A DNA stretch of 64,000 nt from Sporosarcina sp. FSL K6-1508 (lineage in GTDB: Bacteria; Bacillota; Bacilli; Bacillales_A; Planococcaceae), in assembly GCF_038007465.1 (NCBI RefSeq), contig NZ_JBBOXF010000001.1:3855001-3919000 (forward strand), in the 5' to 3' direction. The notes under the pieces are model-generated. The model ran no database searches. It was not told the origin of the DNA and worked only from the letters and a program-made list of their open reading frames with translations. A program made the position numbers and the translations under genes. Each line of letters opens with the position of its first letter. The stretch's first letter is position 1. Below are positions 22,880 through 31,970 of this stretch, in pieces.

Positions 22880-24204
22880 ATCCTCTCCTCCCGTCTCACA
22901 AGTTGCAATGGGATATCAAGTCTCACAACGTCTTCGTAGGACTCTCTACGGACGACAAGCTGATGTTCTCCATTTTCACAGAACACAACTGCTGGTTTCG
23001 GAAGTCGGTTGTAATTGCTGGCCATTGAATAGCCGTAAGCACCGGTACAGAAAACAGCAATGATATCGCCTTCAGTTGGATGTGCAAGATAAGCCTCTTC
23101 AATTAGCTTATCCCCCGACTCACAACATTTCCCGGCTATTGTAACCACGTTGTCGTGAGGCTCGTCCATACGGTTTGCTGAAACTGCCGTATATTTCGCA
23201 CCGTATAACGCCGGGCGAATATTATCCGACATTCCACCATCAACCGCAATATATGTACGAACACCCGGTACTTTTTTTGAACTTCCTGCAGTATATAGCG
23301 TCGTCCCTGCATCTCCAACGAGCGACCTGCCTGGCTCAATCCAAATTTCTGGAACCGGATAATTATGTTTGCGGGTCATCGACAGAACAACTGTCGCCAT
23401 CTCTTCAATATAAGCAGATGGATCCAGTGGTTTGTCTTCCTCCGTATAACGAATGCCAAACCCTCCGCCCAAGTTCAGAACGGGGCAAATAAACCCATAG
23501 TCCTCGCGCCAAGATATCATTCTGGACATAAGTGCTTCTGCCGCTAAACGGAATGCATCTGTTTCGAATATTTGGGAACCAATATGACAATGCATGCCTA
23601 GTAATTTGATATAAGGATGATCATACAATTGAAGAAAGGCTTCATCCGTCTGGCCATTTTTCAAATCGAATCCGAACTTCGAGTCTTCCTGACCTGTCGT
23701 GATGTAATCATGTGTTGATGCTTCCACTCCCGGTGTCACCCGGATAAGCACATTCATGGATTCTTTTCGAGATTCTGCGATTTCCTTCACCAATGCGATT
23801 TCGGAAAAATTATCGATAACGATACAGCCTATTTTTTCATCGAAAGCATATTGTAATTCGGTGAAGCTTTTATTGTTGCCGTGAAAATGAATGCGATGTC
23901 GCGGGAAACCCGCAGAGACGGCTGTAAACAATTCCCCTCCAGAAACGACATCAAGAGAAAGACCTTGTTGTTCTGCAACTTCGTAAATAGCAATGGACGA
24001 GAATGCTTTACTCGCATAAGCGACTTGTGCACGAATCCCAACATTTTCGAATGTTTTCTTAAAGGCGTCCGCCCGTTCACGAAACAAGGCAATATCATAA
24101 ACGATAAGCGGGGTTCCATAAGTATGTGCAAGATTAACCGTATCAACGCCGCCAATTGTCAAATGCCCCTTGTCGTTGACTGATTGTGTTCCATATAAAT
24201 GCAT
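22876..24204 (-). CDS. lysA: Diaminopimelate decarboxylase
   Basis: 442 aa; last step of lysine synthesis, meso-DAP to L-lysine plus CO2, PLP-dependent. PLP lysine is K66 in VAYASKAFSS; the phosphate-binding GGGFGIRY, the HCHIGSQI loop and the partner-subunit CESGD motif are all present in the fold III alanine-racemase/ODC layout. It follows spoVAF on the same strand, as in B. subtilis. Confidence 0.97.
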   Translation of the reverse strand: MHLYGTQSVNDKGHLTIGGVDTVNLAHTYGTPLIVYDIALFRERADAFKKTFENVGIRAQVAYASKAFSSIAIYEVAEQQGLSLDVVSGGELFTAVSAGFPRHRIHFHGNNKSFTELQYAFDEKIGCIVIDNFSEIALVKEIAESRKESMNVLIRVTPGVEASTHDYITTGQEDSKFGFDLKNGQTDEAFLQLYDHPYIKLLGMHCHIGSQIFETDAFRLAAEALMSRMISWREDYGFICPVLNLGGGFGIRYTEEDKPLDPSAYIEEMATVVLSMTRKHNYPVPEIWIEPGRSLVGDAGTTLYTAGSSKKVPGVRTYIAVDGGMSDNIRPALYGAKYTAVSANRMDEPHDNVVTIAGKCCESGDKLIEEAYLAHPTEGDIIAVFCTGAYGYSMASNYNRLPKPAVVFCENGEHQLVVRRESYEDVVRLDIPLQLVRREERI

Positions 24205-24269
24205 TTGCCTTCCCCTCCCGAATCAGATAACTAAAACTTTATCATATTAGGAAGGGTAGAGGCAATGAT

Positions 24270-25718
24270 CTAGGAAGTACGGTCACGGTTAGGCGAGTCC
24301 GTTATGAACGGCCGAGGTTCATCGGCAGTCATCGGAAACCTGATAATAACACGCAGCATAGCTTTTGGAAAAAACGGGACAGCAGGCCATAGATAGGGTA
24401 CTCCCATTGGCTTTAAAGCACATAAATAGTAGAAAAGCACTGCTACTGACAAGAAAAAACCTGGTGCTCCTAAAAGGGCTGTTGATAACAGAATGCAAAC
24501 CCTGAAAATCTTCGTCGTAAGGCTTAATTCATACGAAGGAATAGAGAAGGTGAAAATAGCGCTTACCGCTACATACAAGACGACTTCCGGGGTGAAAAGC
24601 CCTACGTCGATTGCTACTTGCCCAATGACGATGGCTGCAACGAGTCCCATAGCGGTCGACATTGGGGTTGGCGTATGAATAGCCGCCATACGCAGCACTT
24701 CTATTCCGCCATCTGCAATCAGAAGCTGAATGAGTAACGGTATTTCTCCGATATCATTTGGCCCGATATAACTGAGAAAGTCCGGTAAATAGTGCTGATG
24801 TGTCGCGAGTAGGTACCAAAAAGGTAAAAGAACAAGACTCATGACTGCTGCAAATAGACGCATCAATCTAATGATTGTTCCACTGAGCGGGGCCTGTCGA
24901 AATTCTTCTGCATGTTGAAGGTGATGAAATAACGGAGCCGGTACTAAGATTACCGAGGGGGATGTATCGACGATGATGGCGACATGCCCTTCCAGCAAAT
25001 GTGCTGCACATATATCAGGACGCTCTGTGAATCGAACGAACGGCATTGGATGAAAACGCTGTTTAAACAAAAATTCTTCTAGCGATTTATCCGTCATTGT
25101 CAGACCATCGTGGTGGATGCTATCCAATCTCTCTCGAATATAAGAAAGATGCTCCTCACTAGCTGCCCCTTGCATATAGGTAATCGCTACATCTGTTTTT
25201 CCATTCATCGATACCTTATGCATTTCGAATCGTAAATCTTCTGTGCGAAGCCGTCTTCTTACAAGTGCACTATTTGTGATAAGGTTTTCCGTAAATCCAT
25301 CCCTTGAACCCCTGACGACTTTTTCATTATCTGGTTCTTCAGGTTGTCTTCCCGGGTAATTGCGGATATCAATTGTAAACACGTAGCCCTCAGGCGTGAT
25401 GAATGCCGCTTGTCCGCTTAATATTGCGGTAAGTAATTCGTCGGCGTCTTTTACATTTGAAACAGCATGATACGGGAAAAAGGAGAGGAACCTTTCCCCC
25501 CCATCACTTAGCTCTTCCGCACTTTCATTTCTCCCTTGCATTTCCGTTAATAAAGTTGTAATAGAATCACTGTCAATAAGTCCGTTAATATAAAGCAACA
25601 GGGCAGGCATATCCCAAAGATGCAATGACCTGACAGTAGCATCGAAAGTTTTGTCCTTACCGAAACGGGTATAGAACCACTCTTCCCCTTCATTCATCGA
25701 TTGGAATAGCTTTTCCAT
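24270..25718 (-). CDS. spoVAF: SpoVAF, GerA-family spore protein
   Basis: 482 aa: a soluble N-terminal GerA domain (~1-280, with NSALVRRRLRTEDLRFE), then about five membrane segments from ~285 to 440. It belongs to the GerAA-like subunits; in B. subtilis it is the last gene of the spoVA operon and takes part in amplifying dipicolinate release at germination. It begins 4 bp after the sigF stop. spoVAA-spoVAEa are absent here. Confidence 0.9.
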   Translation of the reverse strand: MEKLFQSMNEGEEWFYTRFGKDKTFDATVRSLHLWDMPALLLYINGLIDSDSITTLLTEMQGRNESAEELSDGGERFLSFFPYHAVSNVKDADELLTAILSGQAAFITPEGYVFTIDIRNYPGRQPEEPDNEKVVRGSRDGFTENLITNSALVRRRLRTEDLRFEMHKVSMNGKTDVAITYMQGAASEEHLSYIRERLDSIHHDGLTMTDKSLEEFLFKQRFHPMPFVRFTERPDICAAHLLEGHVAIIVDTSPSVILVPAPLFHHLQHAEEFRQAPLSGTIIRLMRLFAAVMSLVLLPFWYLLATHQHYLPDFLSYIGPNDIGEIPLLIQLLIADGGIEVLRMAAIHTPTPMSTAMGLVAAIVIGQVAIDVGLFTPEVVLYVAVSAIFTFSIPSYELSLTTKIFRVCILLSTALLGAPGFFLSVAVLFYYLCALKPMGVPYLWPAVPFFPKAMLRVIIRFPMTADEPRPFITDSPNRDRTS

Positions 25719-25722
25719 TGGT

Positions 25723-26511
25723 TTAATCCGTCCTCACTTTTAGCATAATCTCTTCCGCGTCAACGCCCATCCAGGATTTCAATTGGGCTAATATTTTCTT
25801 TTCAAGCCGCGACACTTGTACCTGTGATATGCCAATCCGTTCAGCAATATCACTTTGCGTACAGTCCAAATAGTAACGCATATAAATAATTGTTTGATCC
25901 CTTTTATTCAGTTTGGAAATTACATCACGAAGCGGAATATGGTCGAACACTCTTTCGGATCTATCATCTCGCAATTGATCCATCAGCGTTAAGCTATCCC
26001 CTTCACTTTCATATAACTGTTCATGAAGTGATGCAGGGTCACGTAAAGCGTCAGACGCCAGGACAATATCATCAACGGTGACTTCTAGGACTGCAGCGAC
26101 CTCTGATATCGATGGCGATTTACCATGCAATTTAATATAATCGTCGGTTGCATGGCGGATTTTGAAACTTAGTTCGCGAATGGACCGGCTCACTTTCACC
26201 ATTCCATCATCTCTGAGAAAACGCTGGATTTCTCCGACAATCATAGGAACCGCATAGGTAGAAAACTTCACTTCATACGATAAATCAAATTTATCGATCG
26301 ATTTCATAAGACCAATACAACCAATTTGGAACAAATCCTCGGGATCTGCCCCGCGAGAAGAAAACCGCTGGACGATGGACCAGACTAGCCGTGTATTCCC
26401 TTCCACCATCATTCTTCTCGCTTCTTTATCACCTTCCTGTGAAATTTTTATGAGTTCCCTCATCTTTTCCTGGGTCAACAATGCGGGTTTCACTTCAACG
26501 GATGCGTCCAT
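25723..26511 (-). CDS. sigF: RNA polymerase sigma-F
   Basis: 262 aa; forespore-specific sigma factor. Region 2 (DLFQIGCIGLMKSIDKFDLS, then FSTYAVPMIVGEIQRFLRDD), region 3 (KVSRSIRELSFKI) and region 4 HTH (QSDIAERIGISQVQVSRLEK) are intact. Held inactive by SpoIIAB. Third gene of the spoIIA operon. Confidence 0.97.
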   Translation of the reverse strand: MDASVEVKPALLTQEKMRELIKISQEGDKEARRMMVEGNTRLVWSIVQRFSSRGADPEDLFQIGCIGLMKSIDKFDLSYEVKFSTYAVPMIVGEIQRFLRDDGMVKVSRSIRELSFKIRHATDDYIKLHGKSPSISEVAAVLEVTVDDIVLASDALRDPASLHEQLYESEGDSLTLMDQLRDDRSERVFDHIPLRDVISKLNKRDQTIIYMRYYLDCTQSDIAERIGISQVQVSRLEKKILAQLKSWMGVDAEEIMLKVRTD

Positions 26512-26514
26512 GGG

Positions 26515-26961
26515 TCACCTCATTCTGCTTGCTTCCGGGATCGGAGAAAACGTTTTCTCGAACTTTACGGCTGTTCCACTTCCTAATACAGATTCGACAG
26601 AAACACTGTCGGCGAAACTTTCCATTATCGTAAATCCCATACCCGATCGTTCCATGAATGGTCTCGTGGTAAACATCGGTTCCATCGCCTGTTCTACATC
26701 AAAAATACCCATGCCTTCATCGCGAACCGTCATTGTAACTTTACTTTCTTCAATTACAGCATGGACGGTGACAATACTTTTCCCATCGCATTCGTAGCCA
26801 TGAATGATCGCATTCGTCACAGCTTCCGACACAATTGTCTTAAACTCTGAAATTTCTTCAATAGTCGGGTCAAGCGGCGTTATGAAACAGGTCATTGCCA
26901 TCCTTGCCAGTGCTTCGTTTTCCTCAATTGCGACGAATGATAACGTCATTTCATTGTTCAT
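26515..26961 (-). CDS. spoIIAB: Anti-sigma F factor / serine kinase SpoIIAB
   Basis: 148 aa GHKL-type protein: N-box EAVTNAIIHGY (residues ~45-55), G1 DEGMGI and the Gly-rich lid GSGTAVKF. It binds sigma-F or phosphorylates SpoIIAA depending on nucleotide state. It overlaps spoIIAA by 11 bp, coupling their synthesis. Confidence 0.97.
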   Translation of the reverse strand: MNNEMTLSFVAIEENEALARMAMTCFITPLDPTIEEISEFKTIVSEAVTNAIIHGYECDGKSIVTVHAVIEESKVTMTVRDEGMGIFDVEQAMEPMFTTRPFMERSGMGFTIMESFADSVSVESVLGSGTAVKFEKTFSPIPEASRMR

Positions 26962-27304
26962 GTAAAACCCCTCCTATTTCCCCGATCGCAATATCGACCG
27001 TGCAATGCCTTATATTTGGTCCAAGACCGGAAAAAGTGAATATCTTCTCCATTGTCGTGGACGGATTCAAAATAAGCGTTTCCCCTTCCAAAGGCGCTAA
27101 ATCACGCATCCTTCCAAGAATCAGCCCGATTCCTGCGCTATCCATGAATCCAAGCCCCGACAAATTCCAAATAATTGCCCGAACTTGTCCGCTGTAAATA
27201 GATGAAGAGATGTGGGACCGGATTCGATTTGCCTCATGATTGTCCAATTCCCCATGCAGTGTTGCAATTAAAATCCCATTGTCAATAATTTCGATGTCAG
27301 CCAT
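26951..27304 (-). CDS. spoIIAA: Anti-anti-sigma factor SpoIIAA
   Basis: 117 aa from ATG 27304 after AAGGAGGGGG; the longer frame to 27340 crosses the promoter. STAS fold with the phosphoacceptor Ser56 in FMDSAGIGL. Unphosphorylated SpoIIAA frees sigma-F from SpoIIAB. In B. subtilis dacF precedes it; here there is no dacF. Confidence 0.97.
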   Translation of the reverse strand: MADIEIIDNGILIATLHGELDNHEANRIRSHISSSIYSGQVRAIIWNLSGLGFMDSAGIGLILGRMRDLAPLEGETLILNPSTTMEKIFTFSGLGPNIRHCTVDIAIGEIGGVLHEQ

Positions 27305-27331
27305 GCTGAACCCCCTCCTTACTTGCGAATT

Positions 27332-27359
27332 ATTCCACATCGGAAGGACGAAATCCTTT
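27332..27359 (-). promoter_or_regulatory. Sigma-H-type promoter of spoIIA
   Basis: On the minus strand AAAGGATTT (27359-27351) matches RnAGGAwWW and GTGGAAT (27338-27332) matches RnnGAAT, with 12 bp between. It lies about 28 bp before the spoIIAA start. The B. subtilis spoIIA operon is sigma-H dependent. Confidence 0.75.
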
Positions 27360-27401
27360 CACCTGACAGAACTAGTCATAGTCAGCGCAAAGTTCTTACG
27401 T

Positions 27402-27408
27402 TTCGACA
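27402..27408 (-). promoter_or_regulatory. Spo0A box upstream of spoIIA
   Basis: TGTCGAA on the minus strand is a perfect 0A box, 43 bp upstream of the -35 element, a position suited to Spo0A-phosphate activation as known for B. subtilis spoIIA. Confidence 0.65.
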
Positions 27409-27489
27409 TTGCCCACTTCTGATAAAAGTATGTACGTTTTCCAAACGTTTTACACACTCGCTGAAAAAAATTGTAGATTTGATGGGTTG

Positions 27490-27775
27490 GGGTGAGAATA
27501 TGGTCGGTTGGAGTGGGGTTATGGTCGTTGTGCGGGGATATGAGCGGTTGGGTGGCGGGTATGATCGAGCGGGTCGCGCGGGGATACGATCGGTTGAGCG
27601 GCGGGTATGAGCGGTGTGCGTGGGGATATGAGCGGTTGGGCGGCGGGTATGAGCGGTGTGCGTGGGGATATGAGCGGTTGGGCGGCGGATGCGATCGGTG
27701 TGCGTGGGGATATGAGCGGTTGGGTGGCGGGTATGAGCGGAGTGCGTGAGGATATGAGCGGTTAAACCGCGGTTC
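27490..27775. repeat. G-rich tandem repeat array (42-bp unit of two half-units)
   Basis: About 13 copies of a half-unit with core TATGAGCGGT alternate as a 23-nt form (GGATATGAGCGGTTGGGCGG + CGG) and a 19-nt form (GTATGAGCGGTGTGCGTGG), together 42 bp. The five inner copies are nearly identical; the first four on the left are diverged. The plus strand is very G-rich with many GGG runs, unlike the surrounding sequence. It also reads open on the plus strand for 85 codons (GYERLGG/GYERCAW repeats) but without a ribosome site. It lies between the pdp terminator and the spoIIA promoter. Confidence 0.9.
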
Positions 27776-27786
27776 TCTAATTTAAA

Positions 27787-27833
27787 AAAGCTATCCTATC
27801 ACCCCGATTTCATATCGGTGACAGGATAGCTTT
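27787..27833 (-). terminator. Terminator of deoB-pdp
   Basis: AAAGCTATCCTGTCACC and GGTGATAGGATAGCTTT (minus strand) form a 17-bp stem with one mismatch, followed by a T-run. It is nearly symmetrical and may also stop plus-strand transcripts. Confidence 0.9.
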
Positions 27834-27848
27834 ACTCTTTAATTAATC

Positions 27849-29162
27849 TTAATTCGTAATCATTTCACCTATGAGGCGCGGACTTTCCACTGCTTCTTTT
27901 CCTATGGATATATGTTTCTGAATCAGTTTCATGGATTGCTCTACATTTTCAGTATTCGAATGGATAATGGCAAGTGCTTCTCCTTCTTGCACAGCATCTC
28001 CGATTTTTTTAGTCAGCACAATACCGACAGCAAGATCGATTTCATCATCTTTTGTAGCTCTGCCCGCTCCTAACAACATTGCAGCAACACCAATATCATC
28101 TGCTTCCATCTTCGTTACATACCCCGATGACAGTGCCGGTACTTCGATTTGGTATTTCGCTGTTGGCAATAGCGATGTATCATGGATGATTGCCCCATTG
28201 CCGCCTTGCGCTTCGATCAGTTTACCAAACAATTCAAGTGCTGAACCATCAGCAATAACTGCTTTTAGCAGGTCACGAGCTTCATCGACTGAATCCGCTT
28301 TTCCGCCTACGACAATCATTTTGCTGCCAAGAACAAGACATAGTTCCGTCAAATCTTCTGGACCATTCCCTTTTAGCGTCTCAATCGCTTCAATCACTTC
28401 AAGCGAGTTTCCAATTGCAAATCCTAAAGGCTGGCTCATATCAGAAATGACCGCCTGTGTATTTCTACCTACTTGTTTACCGATTGCCACCATCGAATGT
28501 GCTAGTGCCCTTGCATCTGCTTCTGTTTTCATGAACGCACCATCGCCCGTTTTTACATCGAGAACAATCGCATCTGCGCCTGCAGCAATTTTCTTGCTCA
28601 TAATCGAACTGGCAATGAGCGGGATACTATCAACAGTAGCCGTCACATCGCGCAAAGAGTAGAGTTTTTTATCGGCAGGTGTTAAGTTTCCACTTTGACC
28701 AATGACTGCTAATTTTAAATCATTCACTTGCTTCACAAACTGCTCTTCAGTCAATTCGATATGGAACCCTTCAATAGCCTCGAGCTTGTCGAGTGTCCCT
28801 CCGGTATGGCCAAGCCCCCTGCCACTCATTTTCGCGACAGGAACGCCGCACGCCGCGACGAGAGGAACTAGGATTAATGTCGTCGTATCTCCAACTCCGC
28901 CTGTTGAATGTTTATCAACTTTAATGCCTTCGATTGCGGATAAGTCGATCTGATCGCCAGATTCGACCATCGCCATCGTCAAATATCCCTGTTCTTCAGC
29001 AGTCATTCCTTTGAAATAGATTGCCATAAGAAACGCACTCGCTTGATAATCAGGAATCGATCCATCTGTATAACCGTTCACGAAAAACGTAATTTCTTCT
29101 TTCGTTAGTGCCTCACCGTTGCGTTTTTTCTCAATTACATCGACCATTCTAAACAACTTCAT
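27849..29162 (-). CDS. pdp: Pyrimidine-nucleoside phosphorylase
   Basis: 437 aa from ATG 29162, which overlaps the deoB TGA by one base. Phosphorolysis of uridine, thymidine and deoxyuridine. The signature SGRGLGHTGGTLDKLE and the phosphate site KHSTGGVGDTT are present; the C-terminal domain carries the usual Gly-rich lid. Works with deoB in nucleoside salvage; nupC lies 14 kb away. Confidence 0.95.
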   Translation of the reverse strand: MKLFRMVDVIEKKRNGEALTKEEITFFVNGYTDGSIPDYQASAFLMAIYFKGMTAEEQGYLTMAMVESGDQIDLSAIEGIKVDKHSTGGVGDTTTLILVPLVAACGVPVAKMSGRGLGHTGGTLDKLEAIEGFHIELTEEQFVKQVNDLKLAVIGQSGNLTPADKKLYSLRDVTATVDSIPLIASSIMSKKIAAGADAIVLDVKTGDGAFMKTEADARALAHSMVAIGKQVGRNTQAVISDMSQPLGFAIGNSLEVIEAIETLKGNGPEDLTELCLVLGSKMIVVGGKADSVDEARDLLKAVIADGSALELFGKLIEAQGGNGAIIHDTSLLPTAKYQIEVPALSSGYVTKMEADDIGVAAMLLGAGRATKDDEIDLAVGIVLTKKIGDAVQEGEALAIIHSNTENVEQSMKLIQKHISIGKEAVESPRLIGEMITN

Positions 29163-30355
29163 CACACCTTTTCTGCTAATAAATTCAAGAAACTCTTACC
29201 GAATTCAGGCATTTTAACATTGAAATTTTCTGCAATTGTAGCGCCAATATCTGAAAATGTTTCATTCTGAGGCATTTCGCCGCCACTTTTAAAAGAAGGC
29301 GAATAAACAAGGAGGGGAACATATTCCCGCGTATGATCCGTTCCTTCGTGTACGGGGTCATTGCCATGATCCGCTGTAAGGATCAACAAATCATCTTCAC
29401 GCAATTCACCCATGATTTCTTCAAGCCTTACATCAAATTCTTGGAGGGCATTGCCATAACCAAGCGGATCTCTCCGATGCCCAAATAACGCATCAAAATC
29501 GACCAGATTTGTAAAGCTAAGGCCTGTGAAATCTTTTTTCATAACAGCTAATAGTTTGTCGACACCATCCATATTACTTACAGTCCGAACTGATTCTGTT
29601 ATTCCTTCACCATTGTAAATGTCAGCAATTTTGCCGATGGCGATAACCTCATAACCTGCATCCGCCATCTCATTCATCACTGTACGGCCGAATGGTTTCA
29701 GTGCATAGTCATGGCGGTTTGTTGTCCGTGTGAAGTTGCCTGGTTCGCCAACGAACGGACGTGCAATGACACGGCCGACTAAAAACTCCGGTTTCATCGT
29801 TAGCTCACGGGCAATTTCACAGATCCGGTATTGTTCCTCAATTGGAATGATGCCCTCATGCGCGGCGATTTGTAAAACGGGATCCGCGGACGTATAGACG
29901 ATAATAGCCCCCGTCTCCATATGTTCTTGACCAAGTTCATCAAGAATTGCAGTACCGCTGGCCGGTTTATTGCCAATCACTTTACGACCAATGCGCTGTT
30001 CCAATTCTTCAATCAGTTGTTGCGGGAAACCGTTTGGATAGACTTTGAAAGGCTTGTCAATATTAAGACCCATTATTTCCCAATGCCCTGTCATCGTATC
30101 TTTCCCAACGGAAGCTTCCTGCATTTTGCCAAACAACGCCGATGGCTCATCCGCAATCGCAATCCCCTTGATTTCATTAATATTAGAGAGGCCTAGTTTG
30201 CCCATGTTCGGCATATGCAGACCTCCCATTGCTTCGCCGATATGCCCCAGTGTATGTGCACCTTCATCGCCAAAAATAGAAGCATCTGGTGATTCTCCGA
30301 TGCCCACAGAGTCGAGCACGATTAGATGGACGCGTTTAAATTGTTCTTTTCCCAT
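29162..30355 (-). CDS. deoB: Phosphopentomutase
   Basis: 397 aa alkaline-phosphatase superfamily enzyme, (deoxy)ribose-1-phosphate to -5-phosphate. The metal ligands are in LDSVGIGESPDA (N-terminus) and LTADHGNDP with HTREYVP (C-terminus); the phosphoacceptor Thr is in GKDTMTGHWE. Start after AAGGAGG. Confidence 0.96.
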   Translation of the reverse strand: MGKEQFKRVHLIVLDSVGIGESPDASIFGDEGAHTLGHIGEAMGGLHMPNMGKLGLSNINEIKGIAIADEPSALFGKMQEASVGKDTMTGHWEIMGLNIDKPFKVYPNGFPQQLIEELEQRIGRKVIGNKPASGTAILDELGQEHMETGAIIVYTSADPVLQIAAHEGIIPIEEQYRICEIARELTMKPEFLVGRVIARPFVGEPGNFTRTTNRHDYALKPFGRTVMNEMADAGYEVIAIGKIADIYNGEGITESVRTVSNMDGVDKLLAVMKKDFTGLSFTNLVDFDALFGHRRDPLGYGNALQEFDVRLEEIMGELREDDLLILTADHGNDPVHEGTDHTREYVPLLVYSPSFKSGGEMPQNETFSDIGATIAENFNVKMPEFGKSFLNLLAEKV

Positions 30356-30394
30356 AAGTTAATCCTCCTTAAGAATAAGCATTTCTGTAGAATT

Positions 30395-31294
30395 CTATGC
30401 TCTTGGATGAAACTTTACATAGACCTCTTTCAACCTTGAACGGCTGACGTGTGTATAAATTTGGGTTGTAGAAATATCTGCATGACCAAGCATTTCCTGT
30501 ACTGCGCGGAGATCTGCCCCGTTCTCAATAAGGTGGGTAGCGAAAGTATGACGCAATATATGAGGTGTCAGCTCTTTTTGTATACCCGCATTCAACGCAT
30601 GTCCCTTCAACAGTTTCCAACATCCCTGTCTTGTTAGCCTTGTACCCCTCATATTGACAAATAATGCTTCAGCACCTTTTTGTTTTGCGATGAAACTCGG
30701 TCGCGCTTCCTCAATGTAGCGTTTACACGCCTCAATCGACTTCCCGCCAAGAGGGATAATCCTCTCTTTTCCACCTTTTCCGAATACACGTACGAATCCC
30801 ATTGAAAGGTGGATATCATCCATATCAAGCCCAATCAGTTCACTTACACGCATACCTGTCCCGTATAAAATTTCAAGTAACGCATGATCCCTAACACCCT
30901 GCGGTTTCGAGCGATCCGGAATCTCAATCAGTCTGTCTACTTCATCCATCGATAAAACACGTGGTAATTTTTGTTCAAGTTTCGGCAATTCCAAATGGAC
31001 AGTTGGATCTTGGGTCGTTACTTTTTCCCGAAGAAGAAACTGATGAAACGAACGGATTGATGAAATATGTCTAGACACTGTCCTGGCCGATTTCCCGCCT
31101 TCTTTCAACCGTTGTAAATGGCTCACTATGGCAGGGCGATCAACATCATCTATCGTTTCATAACCTTCTTGTTTCATATAGTCCATATATTCCTCGAGAT
31201 CCCTCTTGTATGAAATGAGTGTGTTTCCCGACAGCTGCCGCTCCACTTTTAAAAAATGCAGGTAGTCTTCAAGTGCAAATCGTACATCTTTCAT
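30395..31294 (-). CDS. xerD: Tyrosine recombinase XerD
   Basis: 299 aa; resolves chromosome dimers at dif with XerC. SAM-like N-terminal domain, catalytic Arg in GTGMRVSELIGL, Lys in FGKGGKER, HILRHTFATH, LGHADISTT and Tyr in QIYTHVS. Position between fur and deoB matches B. subtilis ripX. Confidence 0.96.
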   Translation of the reverse strand: MKDVRFALEDYLHFLKVERQLSGNTLISYKRDLEEYMDYMKQEGYETIDDVDRPAIVSHLQRLKEGGKSARTVSRHISSIRSFHQFLLREKVTTQDPTVHLELPKLEQKLPRVLSMDEVDRLIEIPDRSKPQGVRDHALLEILYGTGMRVSELIGLDMDDIHLSMGFVRVFGKGGKERIIPLGGKSIEACKRYIEEARPSFIAKQKGAEALFVNMRGTRLTRQGCWKLLKGHALNAGIQKELTPHILRHTFATHLIENGADLRAVQEMLGHADISTTQIYTHVSRSRLKEVYVKFHPRA

Positions 31295-31387
31295 AACAAA
31301 CGGGTGGCAGCCAAAAAGTTTGCATCAGTTTTCAATTGGAACAAACCCCTTCCCCCTCTCGGTAATCGCAGGTTTGCAGTCAACGAC

Positions 31388-31418
31388 AAAAGGGACAGCA
31401 TTATGCCATCCCTTTTTT
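31388..31418 (-). terminator. Terminator of fur
   Basis: On the minus strand AAAAGGGATGGCAT and ATGCTGTCCCTTTT pair through 14 positions (two G-U) and end in U-rich sequence directly after the fur stop. Confidence 0.8.
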
Positions 31419-31876
31419 CATTCTTCACTATCATCCGCATCGGATTTACATCTTTTGCAAATACCGTGAAACGTCAACCAATGGTCTTTAATAGCGAATT
31501 CAAAGCGGCTTTCAACAATCTTTTCGACATCGCCGAGAAGATCCTCTTGAATTTCATCCACCGCTCCACATTCGATACATATTAGATGATGATGAAAATG
31601 GGCAGCGCCTTCCTGCCGCAGATCATATCTCGATACACCGTCACCAAAGTTAATTTTATCGACTACTTTAAGATCTGTCAGCAATTCCAGCGTGCGATAC
31701 ACTGTAGCAAGCCCGATTTCCGGTGCTTTCTCTTTGACTAGCAAAAATACATCTTCAGCACTCAGATGATCTTCCTCATGCTCAAGGAGGACCAAAACCG
31801 TCGCTTCGCGCTGAGGTGTCAGCTTGTAGCTGGCCCCATGCAATTGTTTTTTTATCCGATCGATTCGGCTCTCCAT
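31418..31876 (-). CDS. fur: Ferric uptake regulator
   Basis: 152 aa. Winged-helix N-terminus (YKLTPQREATVLVLLEHEED), dimer/regulatory metal residues in FHHHLICIECGAVDE and the second CxxC (CKRC) near the end, closely matching B. subtilis Fur rather than PerR or Zur. Represses iron-uptake genes with Fe(II). Confidence 0.95.
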   Translation of the reverse strand: MESRIDRIKKQLHGASYKLTPQREATVLVLLEHEEDHLSAEDVFLLVKEKAPEIGLATVYRTLELLTDLKVVDKINFGDGVSRYDLRQEGAAHFHHHLICIECGAVDEIQEDLLGDVEKIVESRFEFAIKDHWLTFHGICKRCKSDADDSEE

Positions 31877-31970
31877 ACGACGCCCCCCTCAAACTATCTC
31901 CATTATAACAAATGGGCTTTCCTTATGACAACAGAAAGGGAGCGAGTTGTTAATTAGAGGGGAAAATATT

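Noticed and set aside
27492..27749. Plus-strand 85-aa repeat protein (GYERLGG)
   Set aside because: It exists only because the tandem repeat length is a multiple of three; there is no ribosome site and the flanking diverged units do not keep a protein-like pattern. Kept as a repeat finding.
27931..28662. Plus-strand 243-aa frame opposite pdp
   Set aside because: Shadow of a highly conserved enzyme gene; Ser/Pro/Ala-rich translation without any domain.
31295..31387. Short minus-strand frame between fur and xerD (yqzK position)
   Set aside because: The possible ATG near 31403 lies inside the fur terminator and the peptide has no membrane segment like YqzK.
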